From assembly GCA_002402465.1 (NCBI GenBank), contig DHFW01000014.1, forward strand, positions 1-29,164: a stretch of 29,164 nt of DNA, written 5' to 3'. Made by a program: the position numbers and the translations under genes. Positions 16,702 through 26,300 of this stretch are shown here, piece by piece. The notes beneath the pieces are model-generated. The model did no database searches and was not told the origin of the DNA. It saw only the letters and a program-made list of their open reading frames with translations. The stretch's first letter is position 1. Every line of letters begins with the position of its first letter. This DNA is from Bacteroidales bacterium UBA4814. Its GTDB lineage: Bacteria > Bacteroidota > Bacteroidia > Bacteroidales > UBA7960.

Positions 16702-17472
16702 CTACTCGTAATCTTTGGCTTCATTCCAGAAAACATCCATCTCGGCAAGGTTCATTTTTTTGAGGTCCTTGCCCGCCAGGGCGGCCTGCTCTTCGAGGTA
16801 GGAGAACCTGCGGATAAATTTCTTGTTGGTCCGCTCCAGGGCATTCTCGGGGTTCACATCGATAAAGCGGGAATAGTTGATCAGGGCAAACATCAGGTCG
16901 CCAAACTCTTCTTCAATTCTTTTGTGGCTGGTGCCTTTTTCAATTTCTTCGCGAAGCTCGCCCAGCTCTTCCTGCACCTTGTCCCACACCTGCCCGGGGT
17001 GTTCCCAGTCGAAGCCAAAGCCGCGCGCCTTGTCCTGTATGCGATAGGCTTTTACCATGGCGGGCAATGACTTGGGCACGCCCGAAAGCACCTTCTTCTT
17101 GCCTTCTTTGAGCTTGATCTTTTCCCAGTTTTCCTTCACCTGTTCATCGGTGTCGGCAACCACATCGCCATAAATATGGGGGTGGCGGTTGATCAGCTTT
17201 TTGTTAATGCTTTCGAGCACATCGGCAATGTCGAAAGCCCCCTTTTCGCTTCCTATCTTGGCATAAAACACAATGTGGAGCATCAGGTCGCCCAGCTCTT
17301 TTTTAATCTCATCCAGGTCGTTCTCCAGGATGGCATCGGCCAGCTCGTAGGTTTCTTCAATGGTGAGGTGGCGCAGGCTTTCGAGGGTCTGTTTTTTGTC
17401 CCAGGGGCATTTGGCTCTGAGGTCGTCCATTATATTGAGCAGCTCCGAAAATGCTGCAAGTCGCTTATCCAT
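16702..17472 (-). CDS. mazG: Nucleoside triphosphate pyrophosphohydrolase MazG
   Basis: A 256-aa house-cleaning enzyme that hydrolyses (d)NTPs to monophosphates and pyrophosphate in the cytoplasm. The frame is open further upstream to 17751, but the MazG homology begins at the ATG at 17472 (MDKRLAAFSELLNIMDDLR), giving the family's usual length. Motifs seen: CPWD at 22-25, the metal-binding TIEETYE plus ELGDLMLHI in the first MazG repeat, and EELGELREEI plus EEFGDLMFAL in the second. The two-repeat form is the E. coli-type MazG. A -7 promoter-like motif lies 16 bp upstream. It is divergent from the PagL-like gene. Confidence 0.96.
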   Translation of the reverse strand: MDKRLAAFSELLNIMDDLRAKCPWDKKQTLESLRHLTIEETYELADAILENDLDEIKKELGDLMLHIVFYAKIGSEKGAFDIADVLESINKKLINRHPHIYGDVVADTDEQVKENWEKIKLKEGKKKVLSGVPKSLPAMVKAYRIQDKARGFGFDWEHPGQVWDKVQEELGELREEIEKGTSHKRIEEEFGDLMFALINYSRFIDVNPENALERTNKKFIRRFSYLEEQAALAGKDLKKMNLAEMDVFWNEAKDYE

Positions 17473-17487
17473 AACAAAATTTTTGTG

Positions 17488-17495
17488 CAAAGGTA
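17488..17495 (-). promoter_or_regulatory. -7 promoter motif for mazG (TACCTTTG on minus strand)
   Basis: An exact TAnnTTTG match 16 bp upstream of the mazG ATG, in the 90 bp divergent region shared with the PagL-like gene. No clear -33 box was found at the standard spacing. Confidence 0.4.
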
Positions 17496-17532
17496 GCAAC
17501 AATTCACCATAGGCTTTGTGGCGGGAAAGGGA

Positions 17533-17540
17533 TATATTTG
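17533..17540 (+). promoter_or_regulatory. -7 promoter motif for the PagL-like gene (TATATTTG)
   Basis: An exact TAnnTTTG match 22 bp upstream of the chosen ATG. A TTTG at 17515-17518 is upstream but closer than the usual spacing (14 bp). The motif's position supports the ATG at 17563 over the in-frame GTG at 17518. Confidence 0.45.
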
Positions 17541-17562
17541 TAAAAAAAGAAGCAAGCAAACC

Positions 17563-18672
17563 ATGGCAAAAATGCGGCGTACGGTATTCCTTTTTTTGTT
17601 TCCGGTTCTGCTGGTCGTTACGCCCGCAGCTGCTCACGAAAGCAGTGGGGTGTTTTTCACGCGAATTAACGGGGCCGCTTATGGCGCCTGGGTGTGGCCG
17701 CATGGCACAAATATGGACCAGCTTAATACCGGCCTTTTTCCCAAGTTTCACCTTAGCCTGTCAGGCACCGTTGACGGGGCAAAACCCTGGCACCACGCAT
17801 ACAATTTCCCAGACATGGGCATAACTTTTATGTATGCCGACCTGGGCTATCCTGAAATGCTGGGGAAGGCCTTCGGGGCTTTCCCGCATATATTATTGCC
17901 GCTTGCGCGGAAAAACAAGCTGAGCCTGAATTTTCATTTTGGACTGGGGGCGGCTTGGCTCACAAACTATTATAACGAACCCGACAACGAGGGAAATATT
18001 GCCATTAGCAAACCGCTGAATATCTTATTGAACACCAGTCTGGAGGCGGCTTATGCCATTTCCGATGGTTTTAGCCTGCGGGCAGGCTTTGGCCTGACGC
18101 ACTTCAGCAATGGCAAAACCCGCACCCCCAACAAGGGGCTCAACATCCCTGCCTTTAAATTTGCCCTGGCCAGGCACATGAAGCCCGACCCCGTATTGCC
18201 CGAAAGAAACTTTTTAAGGCAAACGGAAGCCCCTTGGTCCCTAAGGGTTTTTGGTGCCGGAGGCTACACCAGGCTCTATCCTCCGGGCGGGCCCGCTTTC
18301 GCGGAATTTACCCTGAGCACCACCCTGGGCAGGCCGATTTCGCAAAAAGTGCTGCTGGGCGTGGGTGCCGATGTTTTTTGGGGGTATTCTGACAGGGAGG
18401 TGCTCAGACGCCTGGACCGGGAGCCGGCCTCACCGGCGGGATTGCTTAAGCCGGGCTTGCATGTTTCGTACGAGCAGCTGTTTGGGAAAACCTCCTTTAT
18501 TATAAAGCAGGGCATTTATTTGTATGCCGCCAACAACGAAGATGGCAAAGGGTATAACCGGGTAGGGCTTCGCCACCAGTTTTCTGAAAAATGGCTGATC
18601 AGCCTCACGCTGAAGTCGCACCTTTTCCAGGCCGATTACATTGAGTGGGGATTTGGCTACCGCATTTTTTAG
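17563..18672 (+). CDS. PagL-like lipid A deacylase / acyloxyacyl hydrolase
   Basis: A 369-aa outer-membrane beta-barrel candidate. From the ATG at 17563 it has a signal peptide ending near residue 24 (TPAAAHES). The central segment GLGAAWLTNYYN, then KPLNILLNTSLEAAY, then LTHFSNGKTRTPNKGLN (H180, S182, N183) is the hallmark of the PagL/acyloxyacyl hydrolase family, where the conserved His and Ser act in removing the 3-O acyl chain from lipid A. The C-terminus is a run of amphipathic strands ending in YRIF, typical of a barrel. Bacteroidota members are longer than the Pseudomonas PagL, as here. Its end is 7 bp from the convergent COG3014-like gene. Confidence 0.85.
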   Translation: MAKMRRTVFLFLFPVLLVVTPAAAHESSGVFFTRINGAAYGAWVWPHGTNMDQLNTGLFPKFHLSLSGTVDGAKPWHHAYNFPDMGITFMYADLGYPEMLGKAFGAFPHILLPLARKNKLSLNFHFGLGAAWLTNYYNEPDNEGNIAISKPLNILLNTSLEAAYAISDGFSLRAGFGLTHFSNGKTRTPNKGLNIPAFKFALARHMKPDPVLPERNFLRQTEAPWSLRVFGAGGYTRLYPPGGPAFAEFTLSTTLGRPISQKVLLGVGADVFWGYSDREVLRRLDREPASPAGLLKPGLHVSYEQLFGKTSFIIKQGIYLYAANNEDGKGYNRVGLRHQFSEKWLISLTLKSHLFQADYIEWGFGYRIF

Positions 18673-18679
18673 CCTAGCC

Positions 18680-20074
18680 CTAACGGGCACCCAGTGGTTT
18701 TGCATCCAGGGTGTGGAAATTCCTGAAAGTTGTTCTGCCGGCATTTATGGTTACTTCCAGGGGCACCCTTCGGGCCACCTGCTGAGCGGCGTTGAGCAAT
18801 TCGAGTTCAAGCTGATTTTCTCCTTCCGGTAGTGGCATGCGCGCGTAGTGTATGGAGTGTGGCAAGGTTTGCCAGTTGCGCGTATCTGCCTGTTCGGTTA
18901 CTGCCCCCAGTATGCTGAAAACGGCCCCCAGGCGATCGTCCTGGCTACGAAGGCTTTGTTCTGAAGCCTGTTTCACGGCCAGCCGCAGCAGGGCTGTTGA
19001 CATTTCTCGCAGCATGCGGTCTTCGAGCGACTTAAAAGCAATGGCATTGACATCCTGGGCCAGTTGCAGGCCCACCTGCTGCCGCGAGCCCACCAGGCGT
19101 GCCCCGGTAAAGACAGGGCTGCGCTCGACATATTTGGGAAACGCCACCCGCACCAGGCGAAGGTCGCCGAGGTCGCCCGAGGATTGCCCGTCCGAAAAGA
19201 ACGGAAAAGACAGGCCCATTTCTTCATTCACAAACTGCACGTTGCCACCCGCCCCGCGAATAATGCTGAAGTTGATGCTCCACTCCTCTTTGACCGGCCC
19301 CAGCCCATTTTGCCAGAAAAATACCAGCTCGCCTTCGCCAGAGGACGGATTGCCTGGGTTTTGAATTCCAAACAATGATTCGTATTCCCTGCCCAGGTCA
19401 GAAAAACCCGTTCGGTAGGCCGATCTTACAAGATCGTATTTCAATTGCATTGGAGCCGAAACGCCAAAAAGATCAGTGTAATCGTCGCGGTAAATCTCGT
19501 AGGCATTTCGGTAGGCAATAAAAGAATTGTTGAAATCGCCGCTGGCATCATAAATAATGCCCATCAGGTTATGGATAAAGGCATCGCGCCGGTAACGATT
19601 TTCCGAGGTAAACTTGTCTTCGAGGGCAGCCAGCTTAATGTTTAGCCTGCGGCATTCCACCAGGGCGGCATCCAGGTCGCCAAGCTGAATAAAATTCATG
19701 GCCTTAAAGTAATGCACCATCAGCAGTTCGAAATCCTCGCCCCGGTATTCAGTCATTTTTGGATTGGAAAACAGCGCGATGGCCTCATCCATAAAATCCT
19801 TGCGGTAATCTTCGCCAAGAATAAAAGCCTGCTCAAAAAGATCATTGCTTTTTGCATAATTGCCAAGCATATGCTGCACCACGCCCTGGTTGAGCAGGTG
19901 CAGCAGCTGGTTTCTCCCGCGCGAGGCATCCCTGCTCCTTTCCAGTGCCTGGGCAGCTTCTTCCAGCCGCCCGGTACGGAAATAGCTATGAAACTCCTGC
20001 TCGCGCTGGTAATAGGTGCGGCAGCCCGTCAGCATCAACAGGAAAACAATGACCACAAGCAGGGATTTTTTCAT
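18680..20074 (-). CDS. COG3014-like lipoprotein with TPR-type helices
   Basis: A 464-aa lipoprotein. The lipobox LTGC places the lipidated Cys at 18, so it is exported and membrane-anchored. Residues about 25-230 are helix pairs of TPR type (EEAAQALERSRDASRGRNQ, LLNQGVVQHMLGNYAKS, NLMGIIYDASGDFNNSFIAYRNAYEIY). The C-terminal half is beta-rich with a conserved-looking GPVKEEWSINF segment and ALLRLAVKQASEQSL. This layout fits the uncharacterised COG3014 family. It starts 15 bp after the LpoB-like gene, so they form an operon. I infer a shared envelope role. No enzymatic motif is seen. Confidence 0.75.
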   Translation of the reverse strand: MKKSLLVVIVFLLMLTGCRTYYQREQEFHSYFRTGRLEEAAQALERSRDASRGRNQLLHLLNQGVVQHMLGNYAKSNDLFEQAFILGEDYRKDFMDEAIALFSNPKMTEYRGEDFELLMVHYFKAMNFIQLGDLDAALVECRRLNIKLAALEDKFTSENRYRRDAFIHNLMGIIYDASGDFNNSFIAYRNAYEIYRDDYTDLFGVSAPMQLKYDLVRSAYRTGFSDLGREYESLFGIQNPGNPSSGEGELVFFWQNGLGPVKEEWSINFSIIRGAGGNVQFVNEEMGLSFPFFSDGQSSGDLGDLRLVRVAFPKYVERSPVFTGARLVGSRQQVGLQLAQDVNAIAFKSLEDRMLREMSTALLRLAVKQASEQSLRSQDDRLGAVFSILGAVTEQADTRNWQTLPHSIHYARMPLPEGENQLELELLNAAQQVARRVPLEVTINAGRTTFRNFHTLDAKPLGAR

Positions 20075-20089
20075 GCCAAGAAAACGGGA

Positions 20090-20674
20090 TTAATTCCTGA
20101 CCGCTTTTTTGATTTGTTTCTCGCCGATCCAAACCTTTTCGTTGGTTTCCATGTCGGTGAGTTCCAGGTTGATCTGGTAATAAATGATGCGGTCGCGGCG
20201 GTGCTGATCCACTATGGAGTTCATAGTGCCGGTGAGCATATAGTCGGCCCCGATTTCGCGGCGCCAGCGTGCCATGGTTTCGGGCGAGGCAAACTCCTGC
20301 TGATCGGCCCTTTCCTGGCGGATCTGCTCGCGAAACTCGGCGCCCTGCACCACGCGCACGGCACCGCTGTTTACAAACTCGCGCTCCATGTTGCGGATAA
20401 AGGTTTCGGCATCGATATGCTCGTGGCTGCGATTGCGCACATCGCCCACAATAACCACCGGCACTCTGCCAGCTTGGGTTTCAAAACGACTCAGCCAGGG
20501 GCGGCTCAGCACATCGCGAATCATCTCTTCGGCCACCAGGCGCGAATCGGTATCATTCCAGCGGCCACTCAGATCGACCGCCTGACCTGGATCGATACGG
20601 CTTACCGTGCGACGCTGACAGCCTGCAGCAAAAATCATGAGGACCACGGCAGAAAGCAAAAAAATCCTTTTCAT
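20090..20674 (-). CDS. LpoB-like lipoprotein (PF13036 type)
   Basis: A 194-aa lipoprotein with lipobox FAAGC (Cys 19). It has the family signature LSGRWNDTDSRLVAEEMI (35-52), the VVIVGDVRNRSHEHID strand-loop (about 73-88), the AEFREQIRQERADQQEFASP helix, and MLTGTMNSI with YYQINLELTDMETNEKVWIGEKQIKK at the end. LpoB in enterobacteria is an outer-membrane activator of PBP1b. Bacteroidota homologues share the fold, but the partner is not established, so I avoid the gene symbol. It is the first gene of a two-gene operon with the COG3014-like lipoprotein. Confidence 0.82.
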   Translation of the reverse strand: MKRIFLLSAVVLMIFAAGCQRRTVSRIDPGQAVDLSGRWNDTDSRLVAEEMIRDVLSRPWLSRFETQAGRVPVVIVGDVRNRSHEHIDAETFIRNMEREFVNSGAVRVVQGAEFREQIRQERADQQEFASPETMARWRREIGADYMLTGTMNSIVDQHRRDRIIYYQINLELTDMETNEKVWIGEKQIKKAVRN

Positions 20675-21141
20675 TTGTATGGGTTTTAGGGGTTATTTTT
20701 TTCTTGAAAAACTCGAGCGTTTTACACAAATATTATGCCTTTAAAATTAGGAAATTTCGCTTTGATGTAAGCATTACTTTATTCAATTTATTAAACCCCC
20801 GAGTTTAAAGCCTTTTTCAGTGATTTTTTTAGCAATGAATTCTTAATATGCCAAACAAGCTGATATATGGCTAGGTTGTTCGTTTTGATGCAACCCATGC
20901 CCGATTCCGAACACTTTTTTTAACCATTGCATCCGGGAAAAGATACCCTTAATCCAGACCATGTTTGGCGTGGTGAGGGAAACGCCCTGTTTGGCCAGCC
21001 TCTTATTAGACCAGGTGAGAAGGCATCCGCCCGATATCCTGTTTGTTAATCCAGGCATGATAGATGCGGATTTTCGCGATAAGCTGAAAAAAACAACTGC
21101 GTATTTTTGTAAGTTTGTGCATTGTTTCAAACCCGGTTTTC
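20675..21141. other. 467 bp divergent intergenic region
   Basis: This lies between the LpoB-like gene and the MFS gene. The left 150 bp is AT-rich and could carry the lpoB-like promoter, though I saw no exact TAnnTTTG on the minus strand. The right part is open on the minus strand for 95 codons (20843-21130) and, in another frame, for 70 codons. Neither translation matches a family I know, and the two frames could be pieces of a decayed gene or chance. Two -7 motifs for the MFS gene lie at its right end. Confidence 0.35.
21102..21117 (+). promoter_or_regulatory. Tandem -7 promoter motifs before the MFS gene
   Basis: TATTTTTG (21102-21109) is followed directly by TAAGTTTG (21110-21117). Both fit TAnnTTTG, 25-33 bp before the chosen ATG at 21142. 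No good -33 TTG box was found for either. The position argues against the in-frame GTG at 21115 as the start. Confidence 0.42.
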
Positions 21142-22413
21142 ATGCAGTTTTTCCGCGGTATCAATTTCATTAGCCCCGACTCGATACGGAATATTTTCCG
21201 CGGGCTGAAATACCGCAACTACCGCTACTATTTCTGGGGGCAAAGCGTTTCATTGATTGGCACCTGGGTGCAGAACATTGCCATGAGCTGGCTGGTTTAC
21301 CGCCTGACAGGCTCGGCGCTGCTTTTGGGAACAGTGGTTTTCGCCCTGCAGATTCCGTCGCTCTTCATTACCCCTTTTGCCGGTGTACTGGCCGACCGCT
21401 GGAATCGCCGCAAGATCATCATTCTCACCCAGGTGCTGGCCATGCTGGTAGCCTTTTTCCTGGCCTGGATGGTGCTGACCGACCGAATTACCGTTACCTG
21501 GATTATTACCATTGCCGTTTTTAACGGCATTATCCTGGCTTTCGATACCCCGTTCCGTCAGGCTTTTGTGCCCGATATCATAACCCAGCCCGAAGACCTT
21601 GGCAATGCCATTGCCCTTAATTCTTCCCTTTACAATCTGGCACGCTTTATTGGCCCGCCTATCGGTGGCCTGCTCATTTCGCTGGTGGGCGAAGGCTGGT
21701 GTTTTTTCATCAACGGGGCGAGCTTTGTGGCAGTCATTGCCGGGCTGCTTGCCATCCAAATAGAAAAAACCATAAGGCGACAGCGGGCTGGTTCCATAAT
21801 TCAGCAGCTGGTTGAAGGCTTGAAGTATGCCTGGCATTTTCGCTCGCTCAGGTATCTGCTGCTTTTGTTGATTTTCAGCAGTTTTTTTGGTTTGCCCTTC
21901 CAGACTTTGATGCCCTTATTTGCAGCCGACATCCTGAAAGGCGATGCCCAAATGCTTGGGTTCCTCACCGGAGCGCTGGGTGCAGGCGCCCTGTCGGGTG
22001 CTTTATTTCTGGCTTCGCGAAAAAACCTGATGACAGTGCCGGCGCTTACTTTCCGAACCTCGCTATTGTTTGCCCTTGGCCTGGCCATTTTTGCCCTCTC
22101 ACCGTTAAAAGTCTTGTCGATGCTGGCCCTGGTAGTAACCGGCTTTGGCATGATCGTACACTTTAATGCCACCAACACCCTGCTTCAAAGTATTGCCGAT
22201 GAAGAGAAGCGCGGACGTATCGTGTCGCTTTACAGCCTCACCTTTATGGGCATTACCCCCCTTGGCAGTTTGGCAGCAGGGGCCCTGGCCGATTATATCG
22301 GCGTGCCGTTTACCGTGTTTGCCTTTTCGCTGATTTGCCTCAGCTCAGCCATGCTTTTTGGGAAAAGGGTAAGGCTGATCATGCTGAGCCTCTCAAGAAA
22401 GCTGCAGAAATAA
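21142..22413 (+). CDS. MFS exporter of the EntS/MFS_3 type
   Basis: A 423-aa inner-membrane transporter from the ATG at 21142 (an in-frame GTG lies at 21115). About twelve hydrophobic segments are visible. The N-terminal region RGLKYRNYRYYFWGQSVSLIGTWVQ leads into TM1, and the TM2-TM3 loop has the MFS signature GVLADRWNRRK. FDTPFRQAFVPDII and NSSLYNLARFIGPPIGG are typical of the MFS_3/EntS family, which exports siderophores or drugs. The substrate cannot be deduced. A second signature-like loop (AADILKGDAQMLGFLTGALGAGAL) begins the C-terminal half. It converges with the RNA methyltransferase gene with 5 bp between stops. Confidence 0.9.
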   Translation: MQFFRGINFISPDSIRNIFRGLKYRNYRYYFWGQSVSLIGTWVQNIAMSWLVYRLTGSALLLGTVVFALQIPSLFITPFAGVLADRWNRRKIIILTQVLAMLVAFFLAWMVLTDRITVTWIITIAVFNGIILAFDTPFRQAFVPDIITQPEDLGNAIALNSSLYNLARFIGPPIGGLLISLVGEGWCFFINGASFVAVIAGLLAIQIEKTIRRQRAGSIIQQLVEGLKYAWHFRSLRYLLLLLIFSSFFGLPFQTLMPLFAADILKGDAQMLGFLTGALGAGALSGALFLASRKNLMTVPALTFRTSLLFALGLAIFALSPLKVLSMLALVVTGFGMIVHFNATNTLLQSIADEEKRGRIVSLYSLTFMGITPLGSLAAGALADYIGVPFTVFAFSLICLSSAMLFGKRVRLIMLSLSRKLQK

Positions 22414-22418
22414 TATCC

Positions 22419-23123
22419 TTATTTCAGGCGATGGTGGTATTTCTTCAGGTAAAATTTACAAAAGGAGTGAAACAGGTTCAGGTCGTCCTTATCCAATAAC
22501 ATGAGCCGCTCCATTATTCGCGGAAAAATATTTCCATCAGGGTCAATACCCACATCGCCGAGCACCTGGGCAGCTTTTTGTTTCACCACCTGTAGTTCAT
22601 TTTCTCCGGCGGGCCTGTCCTTTTTTCGGGCATACACAAGGCTTAGCTTCGAAAGGTAAGCAGCATACACCATCACCGCCTGCCCAAGGTTCAGCGAAGG
22701 GTATTTACGAACCATCGGGATGGTTGAGAGCAGGTCGCACAAGGCAAGTTCATTATTTGTAAGACCCGACTCTTCCGAACCAAATACAATACCCACTTTT
22801 TCAACCGTATCATCCTTACCAAGGATGATCTCCGGAAGGTCCTCCACGCGGTGGTAATCTTCGGCCACATTGCGCTTTTTGGCCGCGGAGCCTATGAGCA
22901 GCGAAATACCTCTGCGGGCCTCTTCCAGGCTGCAAAAAACCGCGGCATTTTCAAGGATGTCGTTCGATCCGTGCGCGGTAGCCCGGGCGCGTGCTCCCAA
23001 ATGTTCACATTGCGGATTTACCAGCCACAACTTGCTGAATCCCATGGTTTTCAGCGCACGGGCAGCAGCGCCCACATTCTCTTCGCGGGCCGGCGATACG
23101 AGTATGAAAACAATTTCCTGCAT
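22419..23123 (-). CDS. SPOUT (TrmH/SpoU) RNA methyltransferase, TrmJ-like
   Basis: A 234-aa AdoMet-dependent 2'-O-methyltransferase of the SPOUT class. Motif 1 is ENVGAAARALKTMGF (15-29). Motif 2 is IVFGSEESGLTNNEL (112-126). Motif 3 is IPMVRKYPSLNLGQAVMVYAA (about 135-155), which forms the trefoil-knot AdoMet site. The order and C-terminal extension resemble TrmJ, which methylates position 32 of tRNAs. The Bacteroidota proteins of this type are usually annotated only as RNA methyltransferases, so the tRNA target is probable, not certain. The C-terminal helix (LFHSFCKFYLKKYHHRLK) is basic and may contact RNA. Confidence 0.88.
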   Translation of the reverse strand: MQEIVFILVSPAREENVGAAARALKTMGFSKLWLVNPQCEHLGARARATAHGSNDILENAAVFCSLEEARRGISLLIGSAAKKRNVAEDYHRVEDLPEIILGKDDTVEKVGIVFGSEESGLTNNELALCDLLSTIPMVRKYPSLNLGQAVMVYAAYLSKLSLVYARKKDRPAGENELQVVKQKAAQVLGDVGIDPDGNIFPRIMERLMLLDKDDLNLFHSFCKFYLKKYHHRLK

Positions 23124-23266
23124 AGCACTGCGAAGTTAATCAAAGTGTGGTTACACACCCCAAAATACCAAAAAGTGGGGATAGGCCAAAGCTTGGTTTA
23201 CCGGTAGTTTTGTCCTGGGTTTTTAAAAGTGCCTTTGCCAGAAAAAAAGTCAAAATAACCAATTTC

Positions 23267-23380
23267 ATGAAAACTGCATTTCAAACCATCTTCCTTATAT
23301 TTTTCCTTCCTTTTTTCGCTTTCGCGGAAAACAAAGAGGGATGGCCCCGGGTGGAGCCATCCCTATTCATTAGTGAATGA
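23267..23380 (+). CDS. Very small signal-peptide ORF, possibly a remnant
   Basis: A 37-aa frame from the ATG at 23267 starts with MKTAFQTIFLIFFLPFFAFAE, which looks like a genuine Sec signal peptide with an A-x-A type cleavage site. Only about 16 further residues follow. The last part overlaps the terminator hairpin of the opposite-strand protease gene. A TAGTTTTG motif (23205-23212) fits a -7 element 54 bp upstream. It could be a truncated secreted protein, a small secreted peptide, or chance. Confidence 0.35.
   Translation: MKTAFQTIFLIFFLPFFAFAENKEGWPRVEPSLFISE
23324..23363 (-). terminator. Rho-independent terminator of the protease gene
   Basis: GGGATGGC (23338-23345) and GCCATCCC (23356-23363) form a perfect 8-bp stem with a 10-nt loop, 23 bp past the protease stop on the minus strand. 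Read on the minus strand, a T-rich run (TCTTTGTTTT) follows the stem, as expected of an intrinsic terminator. Confidence 0.75.
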
Positions 23381-23386
23381 TGCTTC

Positions 23387-26300
23387 TTACTGAATCATTA
23401 CTTTTTGCATAATGGCATTGCCATTGCTGGTAATACGCATCAGATACAATCCGCTCTGAAGCTGGCTTACATCGAGGGTAGTATGCAACATACCCTGGTT
23501 GGAAGCATGCTCTTCGACCAGCATCATGCGCTGACCGCTCAGGTTAAACATCTCTATCACGGCATGGCCTGCCAGGTTGCTCCATTCGATATGCAATTGA
23601 CCGGAAGCAGGCTGTGGATAAATCCGCAATCCGTTTTCTTCTGTCAGATCGTTGGTGGAGACCGATTCCATGAAAAAGGCCGTGGCGCTAATATTATCGG
23701 TTATAGTAAGCTGCAGGTTTGACTCGGTAACGGTTTCACCGTCAACTTCCCACCTGACGAAGTGCCAGCCGGGATTTGCCACAGCTGCCACGCTTACGTT
23801 GGCGTTAAGCTGGTAGGTATAGGTTCCGGGAGGAGGATAGGTGGTACCCAATCCATCAACGGCAAGCACCAGGGTTTTGGCGGTAGATTCCAGGACGGCC
23901 ACCAGCGACCTGCTGGAGGTGACGGTAAAGCTGTATGGGTTATTGGTAGAAACCACTTCGCCATTCTCTTCCCAGGCCACAAACTGATAACCCGCATAAA
24001 TGGCCGCCGCAACATTGGCCGTAGCTCCATGATTAAAGGTGCCACCGCCGCTTACCACACCCGAGCCCTGGGGGGTGATCTGCAGGCTTACCAGGTAGGT
24101 TTTGATGTTGAAACGTGCCACCAGGTCGCGGTCGTTTTCTACCACGAAGGTGTATGAAAGTTCATTAGAAACCAGCTGCCCGTTTTCGCGCCAGCCACCA
24201 AAGTCGTAGCCCTCTTCCACCTCGGCCGTTACCGTAATTTCAGTGCCGAAGTCGAACACACCACCGCCTGAAACCTGGCCACCACCATCAGGATCGGGTG
24301 CAACCGTAACCTCATACTGGTTCACGCTATAATAAGCCACAAACTGTCGGTCCTGGGTTACTACAGCCTGGAAGGATGGGCTGGTGGAGAAGATGTTGCC
24401 ATTTTCTTTCCAGTGAATGAAAGTATAGCCATGGGGCAATGAGGTGGCAATGCTGGCCGTTTGCCCATGCTGGTATGTGCCGGCACCGGTTTGCACGCCC
24501 ACATTTTCGGGCGAACTGAGCAACTCCACTTCATACTCGTTAAGGGCAAATACGGCCATTATGCTTCGGTCGTCATTCATGGTAACTACCACCACTTGCT
24601 CAGCAGAAAGCACTTCGCCATCTTCGAGCCAGTTTACAAAATAACTGCCCGGTGCAGGATTGGCCGAAACATTCACCTGGGTGCCTTCATTATAGGTATA
24701 AGTACCGGCAACGGGGTTGGTGGTGCCATTGCCCGAAACCTGGATGGTAAGCTCATACTGTATCGCAGCGGGTTCAATTTCAATCTCAGCCTCGTTGGAT
24801 GGAAGAGATTCACCCGTAGGATTCTGGTAGGTGGCGGTTACTGCATAGGTATAAGTGCCGGCCTCCAGTCCGGTGTCGGAAAATGCGAGGGTACCGGCGC
24901 CGGCAACTGCTGCAAGCAGTTGACCATTGCGGTACACACGGTAACCGTTCAAATCGGGATGTTCAGGGGTTACTTCGGGAGCGGTCCAGCCAAGGGTTAC
25001 AACACCTTCGGTGTTTACTGCAGCGGTAAGGTCTGTGGGAGCCGGAAACGCTGCATCGTAATAGCCGGCAATGGAAACCTGATCTATGGCCACGCCATGA
25101 CCGCCTTCGGCTGTCGCTTCAAAAGCAAACTGTGCGGCACTGCCCAGGGTGGGAAGTTCTATTGTAACGAGCGTCCATTCGGGCTCATCTACATCGAAGG
25201 TGGCCAGCAGCAGCCAGTCTTCTTCCGCGGAAGCGCGATAATACACATGGAGCACATCCTGCAGCTCTTCATTTTCGGCATTGGCCAGGTAAAAACTCAG
25301 CTCGCCCATTTCATAATCGCCAAAGTCGATAACCGGGGTGATAAGGCGGGTACTCATTCCGTGCTGACTTTCGGTAGTAGCTTTAAAGTAGGCGTTGTAG
25401 TCTCCTTCGTAAGCCTCTTCGGGATTCCCCGTTCCGTTGCCGGCGCCAATCTGCCACGAGAGGGTTCCCTCTACCTGCTCCTGTGCCCAGCAAAGCGGCA
25501 TTTCTTGCGCATCAAAGCCTTCGAGCAGCGGAAGCTCGCTGATTACCGGGCAGAGGGTGGTGGCTTGCGCCTGGGCACCTTCGGAGTATTTGCCTGTTTC
25601 GCTGCGCGACCAAATGGTATAATAATAAGTTGTGGCTACCTCCAGAGGCTCATGTAAAAACACTTCGGCATCGCCTATATAAATCACCTGGCCACCGCCT
25701 GCGATTTCCTGCCCCAGGTAATATTCGCCATTGGGAATGCCAAAAGCCTCTTCTGTGTTATAGGCAATGAGCACGGGGTTTTGGTTTTCATTAAGCTCAT
25801 AGGTAAGTTCAACCGCATACGGGCTAAGAGGGTTGGCTTCTAAATTGGTAACGTCTTCCACCAGTTCGCCAAAGGGATCGTAGCCATCAATGGCCTCCGC
25901 GCCGGTTCCCAGCGGATCGAGCCAGTCGCTGAGCCTGGTAGCTGTGGAGCCGCCGCCGGTCCAGGAAACCCCCAGACGGCCATAATAATCGGCAGCAGTA
26001 TTTCCACAGGCTGCATATCCGCCATGAAGCTGGCCAATAATCCTGTGCTGGGCATCGTAAATGGGTGATCCGGAAGAACCGCCCTCGGTGGTCGTTCCAC
26101 CACTCCAGGTAATGCGCCAGTGGGTAGTGCCTGAGCCGGGTGCGCCAAGATAAGAGGAGTTGGTTACCCCACCCTCGGCATAGCTGAATTTTTTTATGTC
26201 GCCACTGGGGTGGTGAATGCCAATAATGGTTTCGGCAATGGTGTTGGGCAGGGCACGGTTCCAGCCCGAGAAGAAGGGGCCAACATGCTCCGGTATGGGG

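Noticed and set aside
17473..17751. N-terminal extension of mazG by 93 codons
   Set aside because: The extension lacks MazG homology, crosses the promoter region of the divergent gene and makes the protein longer than the family norm.
19712..20689. 325-codon plus-strand frame over the two lipoprotein genes
   Set aside because: It spans both lipoproteins and their gap, is His/Ala-rich and has no recognisable domain, whereas the minus-strand frames have lipoboxes and family motifs.
20843..21130. 95-codon minus-strand frame as a gene or transposase remnant
   Set aside because: I could not match it or the neighbouring frames to any transposase or other family, so it is only mentioned in the intergenic entry.
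23675..24757. CRISPR-like or DNA tandem repeats
   Set aside because: The periodicity is at protein level with divergent nucleotide sequence. There are no identical repeat units or spacers.
24461..25657. 398-codon plus-strand frame over the protease gene
   Set aside because: It is antisense to the B-repeat and Fn3 region, with Gly/Cys/Ile-rich shadow composition.
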